Shown here: in pieces, positions 22,001 to 33,240 of the stretch
Numbering within the stretch: position 1 is the first letter of the stretch
Layout of the letters: every line of letters starts with the position of its first letter
Notes under the pieces: generated by a model
Databases searched by the model: none
Told to the model about the DNA's origin: nothing
The model's input: the letters and a program-made list of their open reading frames with translations, nothing else
Position numbers and translations under genes: made by a program
Assembly (NCBI GenBank): GCA_950295325.1
Contig: OX485805.1
Coordinates: 18,029,501 to 18,093,500, forward strand
Direction: 5' to 3'
DNA from: Polytrichum commune
Lineage: Eukaryota; Streptophyta; Polytrichopsida; Polytrichales; Polytrichaceae
DNA length: 64,000 bases

Positions 22001-24412
22001 CATGAAGAAAAATAGAGACGGATTGAAACATTACAATGTGTACAAAAAAGCAACCAAAAGCATTGAGGAGAAAACCATCACTCTTTAGGCCACTGAGGAG
22101 TAGGAAACATGATGGTTCAAGATATATCCTTTCAAGGTGTGTTTATACACAACTGGCCTTTCGGCGGTTGGTGGTTGTAGTTACTTTCTTTGGGTCTATT
22201 ATTTAGTGGTAAGGAGGGATAAGGTGCATTGATGACAACCACAACTGCTCTACCTTGCCCAACTATGTTACAATTTGTAGTTGGGAGTAGTTTGCAATGG
22301 TTGTGGTTTAGTTTCTATGGTTCTATTTTGTTTGTAGTTACTATCTGGCAGCAGGAGAGACCTTCAAGGAAATAAATGGGAGAAGCGGATTTGTAGGAGG
22401 CAAATACTCTTGGACAAACTTTCCACCAGAATCCATAAATTGGTTGCCTTCACTCCATGGATTGCACCACTAGGAGGGACAACAAGTGAGATTCAACCCA
22501 CTCTAAAACTAGAAGAGTAAATGTGCATAAATTGAAAAAATAGTTGTTTCTTATGCATCCATGAACTCACCTGCCCTGCATCTGCTGATGACACCCTTTA
22601 GTAAGCTGACAGCTGAAAAAGCCATTGCAGGTGCGTGACCCAGGAAAACTGCATCATATGTGCCCCATGAGTGTGGGATTTTCTCGATGTTACCATGCCA
22701 GCATCGCACTTCATCGTATCGTCCCTTTACACTGGCTAGCTCAAATAAGGACCAGTGTGCAACTACTATGTTCACCCCTTGATTCCTCAAAAGAGGTATC
22801 AAAGAAGTGCTTCCTGGTCCCACCAAGACAGTAGATCTAAGAGGGCATTATTTCCGAATCTCCTTTTCCACAGTAAACACACATGTGAATTTTGGTCTTG
22901 CGATCCATTCAATTTTAAGATTTTGAATTACAATGCAAATATGTGTCTGTGAAGCTGCCACATGATGGTAAGTTTAGTAAGATTTTAGTAAGAGCAGACT
23001 GGCTGTGAGGTACACGTACATGCAAGAGTTTGAGTTCAGAAGGTGCCAAATTTCAAACCAAAATCCGAGAGAAAGGTTGGATGTATGATTAGGGGTCTTG
23101 TATATGTCTACTTACCCTTTTTCAACCAATCCAGCAGCAATGACCTTCTTAAGCCAATCTGGCCGCTCATTCTTGATTTCAAAGAGCTCACCAGTGTCGT
23201 CAAAAAAGGTTTCCAGAATCTGACTGTGCTCAAGCTGGCCTGCTTCCGCAAGTTCTGCAGATCCTGCAGAGCTTTGGACTGCTACCATGTGAAGATGATC
23301 TCCTCCTGCCCTCATGATCTTCTTCTGTGTCAACAAACGAACTGCACATTTGGGATGAAGACAAAGGAGAGGAGTAGCATCTATTTTGAGACCAAAACAT
23401 TTAGAGCAACTCCCAGGATCACTGTAAAATGATTCATTCAAATATCGGCTTTCAAAGTTCTTTAAGCCAATGCCGCCTGCTCATCATATATGCATAAAGT
23501 CCATAAATCTTCATTGGCCACCAATCGGTGATTGAGAGACACAACCCTCTAAAGTCATTGGTCACTCGATTTTCAAGTCTGGGTAGGGGTTTAGAGAATC
23601 GCCTCTCTCTCAATAATCGGTGAGCGATAAAGATTTGGAAAACTTTTGGGCTTGGTGGGCGGGAAGGGTATGCAACTTTGCTCCCCAAAAACCTAGAAAG
23701 TCGAGTATTGAGAGAATAATTTTTACAGTGATTGTCAGCGACGCTCTTAGCAGATAAAAATCTGTACTGCACTGAAGTTATCCTCTAACTCAACATGACT
23801 TTTGGTCAGGAGTTGGTTGTTTTGCACACAACACCTTCCATATTTGGTTAGTATTTGGTGCATGCTTGGAGGAAAAGTGGAGGTTTGAGTAAAGAACATT
23901 TCTATATCAGATCATTGAGGGTCGAACTCATTTTGGCATGCCGAGAGGTGCTAAAATGAGGTTGGCCCTCAATGAACCGAAATAGGTTTCTCTTTATTCA
24001 AATTCAAACACTACCTCCGAGCATGCACCACAAGTGGAAAGAAACTACTGACATTGTATGCAAACAACCTATGGAAACTCATAGGTAACCAACGCCAGAC
24101 TAAAAGTTCCATCGAGTTAAAGGATAAACTCTATTGTCTAGTGCATCGTTACCGTAGTGCATCTCAGCGGTGCAGTAGAGTCCGTGGGTTTAGGTTCTCA
24201 CATGGCTTGTTCTCAATTTCCAGCTCAAATTTACGAATTCCATCCTCCTTCCTCTTCCTTGCTCCTCCCAATTGTTGCTGCCACACTTCCCATCCTCGGC
24301 ACCTCCACGATGAGCTTGCAGAAGATGACACTTGCGACAAGGCGGCTTTGGGAGGACATTTAGAGTGATAAAAACAGGTGGAAAATGGTAGGGTTCCGAG
24401 ATAAAGCGCCAT
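19079..24412 (-). CDS. Methyltransferase-like / riboflavin kinase fusion protein
   Basis: Nine exons on the minus strand: 24412-24202, 23341-23116, 22836-22571, 21934-21750, 21525-21480, 21278-21195, 20733-20567, 20148-20043 and 19182-19079. All have GT-AG borders and consistent phase, giving 464 residues. Residues 1-70 are Ser/Ala/Lys-rich and resemble an organellar transit peptide. Residues about 100-295 resemble a class I SAM methyltransferase (glycine loop VLVGPGSTS at 149-157; YDAVF at 206-210; ARVVINQ after 235). Residues 312-464 are a complete riboflavin kinase: GFGRGSKQMGIPTAN (327-341) with the PTAN nucleotide motif, VHKMVMNIG, catalytic Glu396 in MEVHILHDYEGVDFYG, and GFIRPEQKF. The kinase makes FMN from riboflavin and ATP. 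Exon 1 is the least certain part; a shorter protein from the ATG at 23315 is possible. The methyltransferase part lacks the usual acidic residue before its glycine loop, so its activity is uncertain. Introns hold repeats but no nonsense changes interrupt the frame. Confidence 0.88.
19430..19795. repeat. Dispersed repeat family E, copy in intron 8 of the fusion gene
   Basis: This copy runs from GTTGCTTCATTTTCGAGTTGG to TTGGATTTAAGCCACCC. It matches about 30540-30925 (MRS2 intron 6) over its whole length and about 14620-14910 in part. The identity of the parent element is unknown. Confidence 0.65.
20757..20960. repeat. Intronic duplicate shared with 21567-21745
   Basis: CAACAAGG.T.ATTAACCATAT starts both copies, and both then share AGAAGTACAGA, ATTCTGAAGTTGATAT and CCAGA.TATCTAAC. 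This copy is in intron 6 and the other in intron 4 of the same minus-strand gene. The exons between them are not duplicated. Confidence 0.65.
21567..21745. repeat. Intronic duplicate shared with 20757-20960
   Basis: This is the second copy of the intronic repeat. It ends only a few bases from the splice donor of exon 4 (21750). Confidence 0.65.
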
Positions 24413-25958
24413 GGCTAGGACTTAGATGATGACGTTGGGAATTTTGTGGCTGTTAAAGATAATGCGCCATAGCTTGCAAAATTGTCTTCTCCAACAGCAA
24501 CACACAGACTACTTACCACCTGCCTAACACACATAAACCGTGAAGTGAGAAAAGGGCGCCAAAAATCAAGTGGAATCAAATCCTGGGACCCAGTAATTGC
24601 CCACCGTGATGATTGCAAGTCAAAAATCAATGCGAGTGTATGGAGAGGTGGAGGAACACATATGTACAAGTGATTGGAAAATGTGCAATTCTCAATGCAG
24701 ATGTGCTTGACCCACAATTGAGTGAGCAATGCTTGGTACAAGTGCCATACCTGCCCAAATTAGGGTTAAGCATTGGCGCCTTTGCATTAAAGCAGGTCTC
24801 CCGCAGGCTAACACATGAAGAAGAAATTGAAGTTTGCTCTCCTCTCCTGCACAGGTGATCAGTTGCACAGCCATAACTCGACTCAGATTGTGTAAAGCGA
24901 ACCACTCGAAATTCACATAATTCAAAGTGGACCTGAATTGCGCAGTAAGAAGGGTAGAGAGGCCTTGTGGGTAATCTCAGAACTAAGTGTAATTTTGGAT
25001 TTGACACAACTACTGCACTTCGTTGCAACAGCACCAAAGATAAGAATTGCAAATTTCAATTGATTGCAAAATACTACCAGCAACCTGAAACCAACAAATG
25101 CACTTCAGAGAAATTCAATAAGTTATGATGATACAGGACCTCACACTAATTTACCCTTAATTAGGAATCCTATCACACATCTAAGAGCTAAAAATAAGCA
25201 TGCATGTGAGGAGTTACAAACACTTGCAGTGACTAACAAGTTTAAAACTTAACTTACTTACCTAATACTATCTCATACACAAAACTCATCACAACCCAAG
25301 AGCTGTGATACGAAGCCCACCAAGCCTAATCAGAGAAAAGGTTTCTCCCCGAAGGCTTGGGTGAGAGATACCATCATATGGCACATATGGTTCATTCGTC
25401 ACCCTTCCCAAAACATCATAAAAAGGTTAAAAGGAAAAAAAGAGGGAAAAAAAGGAAAGCCTAAAGTGGATGTGGATGAACAGTTAGGGATGAGAAAACG
25501 GTCATTGGGAAGAACGACGGAGATCTAAACATCCTTTTGTGCTTTCTTCGTGAAAGTTGTGATGAAAGGTTTTCAGCCGATTTTTCACATCTACGAACTC
25601 TTTGTAAATCTACTCCCATCATCATCGTCCTTCATTCCGAGGCTGGCGTCATCGTAGTGTTTGCTTTTCCAAGGCAAGCTTCGAGGATTCAGCTGCAGCA
25701 ACGCGCTCGAATTTGTAGGATTCTCATTACTCACTTACGCTTCATAAAGAATTGTGTGGCTTTGAAGTTTTTCCACCTAATTTATTGATGCTGTTGGGGG
25801 TTTAGCTTAAGTAACTGGAACCGGGCCCATCCATCAGCCTGTTTTTTGCAGACATCCTCGGGAGGCCAGCTCGCTCCATAGCTTCATGTTGTGCAAGAAG
25901 GGTTAGCGAAGGGCGGGGCTTAAGTAAACCCTTGGAAGGGTGAAGAAGAGAAGACAAG
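24413..25958. other. Divergent intergenic region between the fusion gene and MRS2
   Basis: The two genes are head to head with about 1.5 kb between start codons. No protein family was recognised in the open frames on either strand, which are without support. Promoters and leaders of both genes should lie here; I could not place a TATA box or start site confidently. Confidence 0.45.
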
Positions 25959-26155
25959 ATGAGGTCGAGGGCGCAAGGGAAGAATGGAGGTGGAGGAACA
26001 GCAGGGGTTACTAATACTACTGCGGATGAGGAGAGGGAGAAGGGCGATCGTGAGAGACATGTGCTTGGGTTGCGTGCCAAGAAGAGCATGGGTGGTGTGC
26101 GCACATGGCTGCTCATCGACATCCATGGCTCCGCTCAGGTATTATTTCTACTTTC

Positions 26156-26186
<31 letters not shown>

Positions 26187-29100
26187 CTCTTTCGATGATT
26201 GATGTGTTGGTGGGTGATGTCTGTTGCAATTATAAGATAGTTGAGGTAGGGGAACATGCCTTGTGAATGTCTTTTACTGATGATAGTTTTGTTCGTGGGT
26301 GATGTTCATTGCAACGGTAATGCAATGAACATCACCCACCAACAACACTATCATTAGCAGAAATTTCAGATGAGGCAGGGTAACATGTCATCTGAAAATT
26401 CTGCTGATGATAGAATGTGTTGGTGGGTGATATCTGTTGCAATGAGTAGTGTGTTTTGCGTCAATTGGCGAAATTGAAACAGATTAGGGAGGGAAACATG
26501 GCATTTGAAAATTCTGCTGTTGGTGGGTGATGTCTGTTGCAATGATGAGATGGTAGAGGCAGGGAAACATGCCGTTTGAAAATTCTTCTGATGTTAGTGT
26601 TGTTGATGGGTGATGTCTGTTGCAATGAACAGATAGTTGAGGCAGGGAAACATGCCATCATGCGCCGCGCATGCTTGCCGGCGCGGGACCTGAGAATCCT
26701 GGACCCGCAACTTTCATATCCTTCGACAATTCTGGGACGAGAGCACGCCATTGTTGTGAATTTGGAGCACATCAAGGCCATCATTACGGCACAAGGAGTT
26801 TTGTTGCTGCATTCCAAGGATGCAGCTGTTGAATCGTTCGTATTAGACCTCCAGAAGCGACTTCCTTTGCACTTGAATGCTCTTGGACAAGAGGTTTGTG
26901 GCTTTTCAACCCTTCTCATCCTTTAAAGGGGTTAATAAGGTCAATGGTGCAGCCTTAATCCGACAATTGCAGAATATCATACTGTAATTTAGACATGTAC
27001 TTTGGAAACAATGCTCTTTGTTTCTAGTTGTTGCTCCATTTCTGAAAGTTGAGTTATGGTTGCACATTGGTGTGCTAAAATCTATCAGTCTCCCACAAGT
27101 GGCACTTGACACTAGGTTATTGTGAAGTTAGAAACATCAAAATCTTTTTTCATGTGTTTGGATGCTGGATATATGACCTACATATGAGCAGACTTATGTT
27201 AGCATTGGAGCTGACAGTCCATTGGTTGTGTAAGAATTTAAGGTATGTGGGCCTTATGTGGTCACTTCTCTTAATCGGATGCCTATATTGAGTGGTATAT
27301 GGCAAGGCTTGTAGTTAACAATGGACACCATAAAGATGTCCATAATGATATGTTATGATGAGATTGGACTATGTGCTCAAAGTATAACAACCATTCTAGG
27401 TCTAATAGTGAACACAATTGGGAGGGTCTATGTGATTACTTAAAGAGAAAGAGAATCTGCACTTTGACTTCTTATTACTTTTGCACCTGAGCTTTGATAC
27501 TGAAGCTTGAAATATAAATTTGTGTGATTTGCTATTTGCTGACTGGAAGAGAGTTCCCAAGCTGATTGAACAGCCAATAGTGTCTGGAGTTGGAAGTGCC
27601 CACAATAGGGCCATTTACATTAGATAGAATGAAGGGGACTTTATTGATCCAGGTGATCAGATTGGATCCAGTTGAAACTACTAATATGCTTACTTTGCCT
27701 ATTCCTTGATCTAACAGGAGGTGGCATTTATTGTGGTTTAAAAGTTCAATTTCTCGTGCCATATTGTCCTTACAGGTTGCAGGCGATGGAGAAGGTGGAC
27801 GAAGTGATAGTGAACCAGATGGACAGCAAAATTTGCATCCAACCTTACCCATGGACCCCTCGAGCAGACAAATGCCTGGTAAAGAAGTGATGCATGAGGA
27901 TCTGACGACAGAGGTTACTAAGAAGGATCTGCAAGAGGACAACCACACAAATGAAGCTAATGGGTTTCCCAATGTGAATGAGTTGCACACAGGCTTTAAG
28001 GAAGACATTGGCAGTCCAGGCCGGTCAAGAGGTGGCCCTAACATTTTACCATTTGAGTTTCGGGCCCTTGAGGCATGTTTGGAAGCTGCTTGCAGTTCAC
28101 TTGGTTCAGAGGTACTGATTTGTATTTTCTCTATTGTTTCAGCCTTGTCATTAATGCTTTGAGCTTTGTCGTTTAGAGTTATCTGTAAAGTCTCTGGGTC
28201 AAATTATGGGTGAGTTGGCTAAAAGGTGAATTTGAGAGCTTATGCATAAAGTCACTGAAAGTTTTTTTTAACTCTCAAATTAACATGCTAGAAGAGTAGG
28301 CCCGAGTTATAAAACACTGGTTGTCTAGGTTGTCATACTAGGATTGGTGGGCCAAGCTAGCCTTGCGTAGGCTGAGCCGGGATTTAGGGCGGCATATCCC
28401 ATGGTTTAGACCCTATTTTTGATCTTAAAGTTCTCAATTTTTTTTGGGATTGAATGAGGAGGTCTAAGAAGTTTCACCCATGTTTCAAAATTAGGCCCTG
28501 ACACAAGACACTTCAATGGACTCTTAATAGCAATGTCCTTCCAAGAGGCACCAAACTCCTTTGAGGGACTCTGCAGATAACTCTATTGCTAGGTAACATG
28601 ATGAGTACAAGATCAGTTTTTATTTCAGTACCAGAGTCTCTTAATTGGGGTACTGCGGCTGTCTCCTTATGTGTATTTTATTTGAAAGCAAAAAGTTCAT
28701 GTTCCTTCTTATATATATATATATATGCATGCTACAGAGACTTTTTACTGATCTTCTTCAGAATGTAATGTGTGTTGAGTGGAGCACAGGCATTAGCTCT
28801 GGAGCGTGAAGCATACCCAGCCTTGAATGAATTGACGTCCAAAATCAGTACTCTAAATCTTGAACGGGTGCGCCAAATCAAGAGTCGCCTGGTGGCCATT
28901 TCAGGCAGAGTGCAAAAGGTATCACTTCTTTCTAATAAGGTTCATCACCAACTCTTTGCACTCAAGCTAATCACCTATGAGGCATAGACACTGGTTGTAG
29001 TATAAGGATTCTTTGTATATCTGTTCATATTTGTGTCCACTTTTGAAGGTGAGGGATGAAATAGAACAATTATTGGACGATGACGGTGATATGGCGGAAA

Positions 29101-31365
29101 TGTATTTGACGGATAAACTCCTTGCACAACAAGAGGGTTCTATGTCACCTACGTCAACTGAGAATGGCTTTGGACCTATTTCACCTGAAAGGCGTGTACT
29201 GGTGAGCGTGAGAGGTCAAACTCCTTTCAATTTAGAGGAGTCATTGCTGCAACCTGATGGGATAAATTCGGATGGAGAAGATGACAGGTGAGTGATTGTT
29301 TTATGAGTCAGCTGCCTTTGACTAGAACTATTTGATCCGATATCTCAAGGTTTTGAGTATTACTCTAAGGGCCATTTTACACTACGTCCAAGGGCTGTGA
29401 CCATGAAATTGTAAGGGCCCTTGAAACTCATCAAAAGGCCGTACCATGGAAAATTAAAACTGGCTTTTTGTGTGGTCAGGGGTCTTCAAGGGTAGTGTAA
29501 AGACATACACAACTGGGCTCTCAACCAAATTCTATTACATTATTATCCTATTCATGTTGGTCCTTCTACACATCAAGTTATAATAAGTTACGAGTTGTGA
29601 GATTTTGAAGTGTCATAGTCTCCTAGTTTTATGTTGGGCCCACCTCTTTCAGGTGAGCTTGACGCAAAATCCAGTAGACCATGAAACATTATACATTCCA
29701 TGCCATGTAGGACTTAGTATAGGTTTGTTCATTTATTCGAACTTCCTTAGTCCCTTAGGGCCTCAAGCTCAAGTGTAAAAAGTGAAGTGAGACGGTCTTG
29801 GTGTTTTCCACCACTAAGAGATTTTAGATTTCAATGATCACGGCCCTCAAGCCCTAAGATGTTGGACTTTTTATCTGGTCATATAATAACTGTCACATGG
29901 TTGCCACTCTTAGGGAGAATGGTACTCTTGGGGCTGAGAGCCTGAATGGGAGAGGCCATGGCAGTGCAAGCAGCACCTCTACTAGTACAACTTCTGCCAA
30001 ACCATTGGATGTTGAAGAGCTGGAGATGCTTCTGGAGGCCTATTTTGTGCAAATTGATGGCACCCTTAACAAGCTGTCTACGGTACTGTCCTTCATGATC
30101 ACTCATTTTTAATCAATGTGGTGGGAGCAGTGTGTATATGTATAGTGCTTATACTCAGCAACACTGCAGACTACATAACATTCTTAAGTAGCCTATTTAG
30201 GTTCTGGTACAAATGGCATATTTCTTAGGTAATCCGGATAACATAAGAATGATTTCATTTGGGACACACCTCTTGAATTTGGATCTTGGTAGATGGAGGA
30301 AGGCTTTGCATCCGAAGATATGGAACAATGAGGTGTCAACTCATGAGAGCTTGACACTTAACTCCACATTCCTGCATGTCCTCTGAGGACCTTGCTTCTT
30401 GATAATTTTTTCTTGAAGCTAGAACAGAAAGTGAGCGTCCTTGTGTGTAACCCACCTACACGAAGTGAAGCCAACATTAATTTTCCAGCACACCATTTTC
30501 CCACTCATGGTGTTAGGTGAAAGATGACATTAATATTGCCACTCGTGTGAATTTATGGTGTTGCTTCATCTTAGAGTTGGTCCAACTCTATATGTAATCT
30601 CGAAATGTGTGTCACGAGTATTAGAGGGCACTCGAAGACTACTGCCTCCTTTCAAAGGTGAACACCTTGAACATGCATTGAGAAACTAGCTTGCACCTAT
30701 CTCCTCTGAGGGCAAGCCCCTGGGTTTCCATATGGTTGGTTCAAAATATATGTTTTGCCCGAATCCTCCCACTCTGATTGAGTGGACTATAGTGGTAGGA
30801 TACACTGAAAATCAAAGTACATAGGAAAGGTCACATGTCTGAGCACTATTTTGACCTACGTAGCTCAAGCTTGGAGTTCCTATGGGATCCAAGTTGAGGC
30901 CTTGGGTTTTAAGCCACATTTTGACACTATCAGGTCTGCTTATTATTGTTGTTGTTGGGTTTGCTTGCACTTGGATATCTTCTAGGCTGAATTTGGAGAA
31001 AATTTAAGGTTTCATAGTTACACTTTTTATGCCAGTTTTCAGTGTTTGCTACAAATCTGATCCTGTTGGTGTTGTGCATACAGCTGAGAGAGTATGTGGA
31101 GGACACGGAGGATTACATCAACATCATGCTTGATGACAAGCAAAATCACCTCTTACAGATGGGTGTTATGCTTACGACCGCCACCTTGGCGATCAGTGCC
31201 TTCATTGTGGTGACAGGAGTATTTGGGATGAATATTCACATCCCCCTTTTTGACTTTGGAGGAGAGTCTCAGTTTCTGTGGGTTGTATTGGGCACAGGAA
31301 CCATATGTGTTGTGTTATATTTTGCAGTCATAGGGTGGTGCAAATACAAGCACTTGATTGAGTGA
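25959..31365 (+). CDS. MRS2: MRS2/CorA-type magnesium transporter
   Basis: Seven exons: 25959-26138, 26633-26893, 27776-28111, 28790-28918, 29049-29287, 29914-30082 and 31084-31365. The product is 531 residues. It forms a pentameric Mg2+ channel in the plasma, vacuolar or organelle membrane. The N-terminal domain has LPARDLRILDP and the REHAIVVNLEHIKAIITA block (61-147). The long helix carries LPFEFRALE (238-246), AYPALNELTSKISTLNLERV and VQKVRDEIEQLLDDDGDMAEMYL. Two C-terminal membrane helices follow, the first ending in GMN (486-488), the signature of the family. The wording STLNLERVR and DGDMAEMYLT places it near the MRS2-1/5/10/11 clade as I remember it. Residues 148-237 are an acidic, probably disordered linker that looks longer than usual. 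Introns 3, 5 and 6 carry repeats, and intron 1 carries a local tandem repeat. Confidence 0.95.
26159..26186. repeat. (GA)n microsatellite in MRS2 intron 1
   Basis: About 13 GA units lie directly after the intron 1 donor (26139). Confidence 0.9.
26200..26650 (+). repeat. Tandem copies of the MRS2 exon 2 acceptor region
   Basis: The motif GGTGGGTGATGTCTGTTGCAA, followed by ..AG.T.G..GAGGCAGGGAAACATG, recurs about four to five times through intron 1. The last copy is the real acceptor (AG at 26631-26632) and the first codons of exon 2. One segment is inverted, producing a perfect 19-base hairpin (26295-26313 with 26321-26339). Confidence 0.8.
28174..28585. mobile_element. MITE in MRS2 intron 3
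   Basis: Inverted ends TAGAGTTATCTG and CAGATAACTCTA enclose 412 bases related to the composite repeat at 2106-3220 (shared GGGCCAAGCTAGCCTTGC block). No coding capacity was seen. Confidence 0.7.
29369..29854 (+). mobile_element. Harbinger/Tourist-like MITE, family P, in MRS2 intron 5
   Basis: The left end GGGCCATTTTACACTACGTC and a right end reduced to AAGCCC are flanked by TAA on both sides (29366-29368 and 29855-29857). It is homologous to 1441-1946 and 51207-51725. It makes up nearly all of the 626-base intron; without it the intron would be about 137 bases, close to the neighbouring intron 4 (130 bases). Confidence 0.75.
30540..30925. repeat. Dispersed repeat family E, copy in MRS2 intron 6
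   Basis: It shares GTTGCTTCAT, CTGCCTCCTTTCAAAGGTGAA, AAGCCCCTGG and GTTGAGGCCTTGG with the copy at 19430-19795, in the same order. Confidence 0.65.
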
Positions 31366-33240
31366 TAAAAGAAAGATTCACTTATGACTTTTAATTGATC
31401 AGCCACTGACATTCTTTTATCTACTAACTTACATGGTTTTCATAAGCTTTTGTGCACTGGCGTGTGGGAAGTATCACACATCAGTTGTGCTCCTGTAAAC
31501 TGTATTCATTTCTCACCTAATATTTCTAGGTGACTCAGGAAACAGATTGTCACTCTAGATTTACAGAAAGTATTGCGTTGGCCCTCCTTTGCAGTCAAGA
31601 AACTGTTATGGAAGTGCAAGTACAACTTAGAATATAGCCCTTTAAGATCTTCAATAAAGAGAGGTCCTAGGGTAGAAATTTTAGAATAGCCCTTCAGTCC
31701 CCTTTTTTTCATGAAAGGTCAAGTCTGCTCCTCCATTGAAGAAGTTTGGAATATACAAGAACTTGTGCGATTGTACATTTATCTCTGCTATCAGCCAACA
31801 GAGTCCTTATAGGCTTAATGTTGGCAGCCTAGCATATTTGTTCTCTGACAGATGCACTATATTGTTCTAGATGTTCAAACTTCAGGGTACTAATGCTTCT
31901 TACACTTGTAAATTTTTGTCACTAGTCTACAAGACTCGAATCATATTATGTCTGACTACCTGTATATCTTGGCCATCAGTGATCTCTCACATGTTATCAG
32001 TGAGTATGACGATTGGGGCACTTTTGAGCTTATTCAATAACTGTTCTCTGACAGATGCACTATATTGTTCTAGATGTTCAAACTTCAGGGTACTAATGCT
32101 TCTTACACTTGTAAATTTTTGTCACTAAGCTACAAGATTCGAATCATATTATGTCTGACTACCTGTATATCTTGGCCATCAGTGATCTCTCACATGTTAT
32201 CAGTGAGTATGATGATTGGGGAACTTTTGAGCTTATTCAATAATAGTGTCATTGATCTCTGCAGTGTCTCAGTACTTCCTGGTGTGCATGCCTGTCTCAA
32301 CTTTGCATCATCATACCATGTCAACTCTCACTTGATCGAAACTGGAAGTAAAAGACAATTGCCTTATGATGGAGTTTATTTTCAAAGAATCTCAACTCCA
32401 AATTATGTGTTAAATTCATACAGGCCGCCCTAATTTACTTTCCTATCTTTATCAGACACCTGTATTTAAGTGAGTTGTTAGGTGTGGATCTACGAATGGA
32501 CACCATGAAAAGATCTGTTTAAAAGAGATTGGGCTGTATTCAAAATCTACTAACCTTTTGAGTTCAATAGCCAACATGATTTGTGGAACCTATAGGATCA
32601 CTTAAGAAGAAAAACAATCTTCAATTTGATGATGAAAAGATATTAAGTTCCGAACCTGAACTTAAAAATATATCATGACTATGCCCTTGATTTGGATTTG
32701 CTAATCATCTTGTACTAATATTGCAACCTCCATATCCTAAGAGAAGTGGGTGTCCCACTTTAGGCCCACTTACCTTAACCTTCAATGCTCATGCCTGTTG
32801 TAATTTACATTCAAAGTTGCGGCTAAAAACTCCAAAGATCCTCAACCCAAACTCTTGAATCCGTTTCTTGTTGGGAAAAATCACCAGCTCTTGGCACTTC
32901 AGAAGAGTCTTAGTATCTGAAGTTCTAGAAACCCAACGAATGAGTGCTTTGGCAGTGCACATTTCCAGAATTTATTTGTCATTCATTATGGTACGTACTC
33001 ATGCGTGCACCTACTCGAGCTACCAGGCTGCCACAGTGAGAGATATAAAAACCCGCATTGATTGATTCATTAAGAGTGCGCATGTGTTCATGATGAAAGT
33101 GCATGATGGGCTATTATAAATTTTAATCGTTTGAGGCCGACTCTCATTCTCTTTGTCATAATAATAACGTCAATGTGTTGTTCTCACCATTGCCATTTGC
33201 GTCGAGGAGGAAACGGAGATTGAGAGTGAGTGGGATTCCA
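31366..33240. other. Intergenic region between MRS2 and LAG1
   Basis: This holds the MRS2 3' end, a 203-base tandem duplication (31841-32243) and a dispersed repeat (about 32460-32720) also seen near 27290, 40100, 44700 and 48520. The last few hundred bases before 33241 should contain the LAG1 promoter. No other gene was recognised. Confidence 0.5.
31841..32243 (+). repeat. 203-base tandem duplication
   Basis: Two direct copies, 31841-32043 and 32044-32243, begin TTCTCTGACAGATGCACTAT and differ at only a handful of positions, so the duplication is recent. It lies in or just beyond the MRS2 3' UTR. Confidence 0.95.

Noticed and set aside
24415..25052. Overlapping minus-strand open frames upstream of the fusion gene
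   Set aside because: No domain is recognisable and the frames are not connected by convincing splice sites to the fusion gene.
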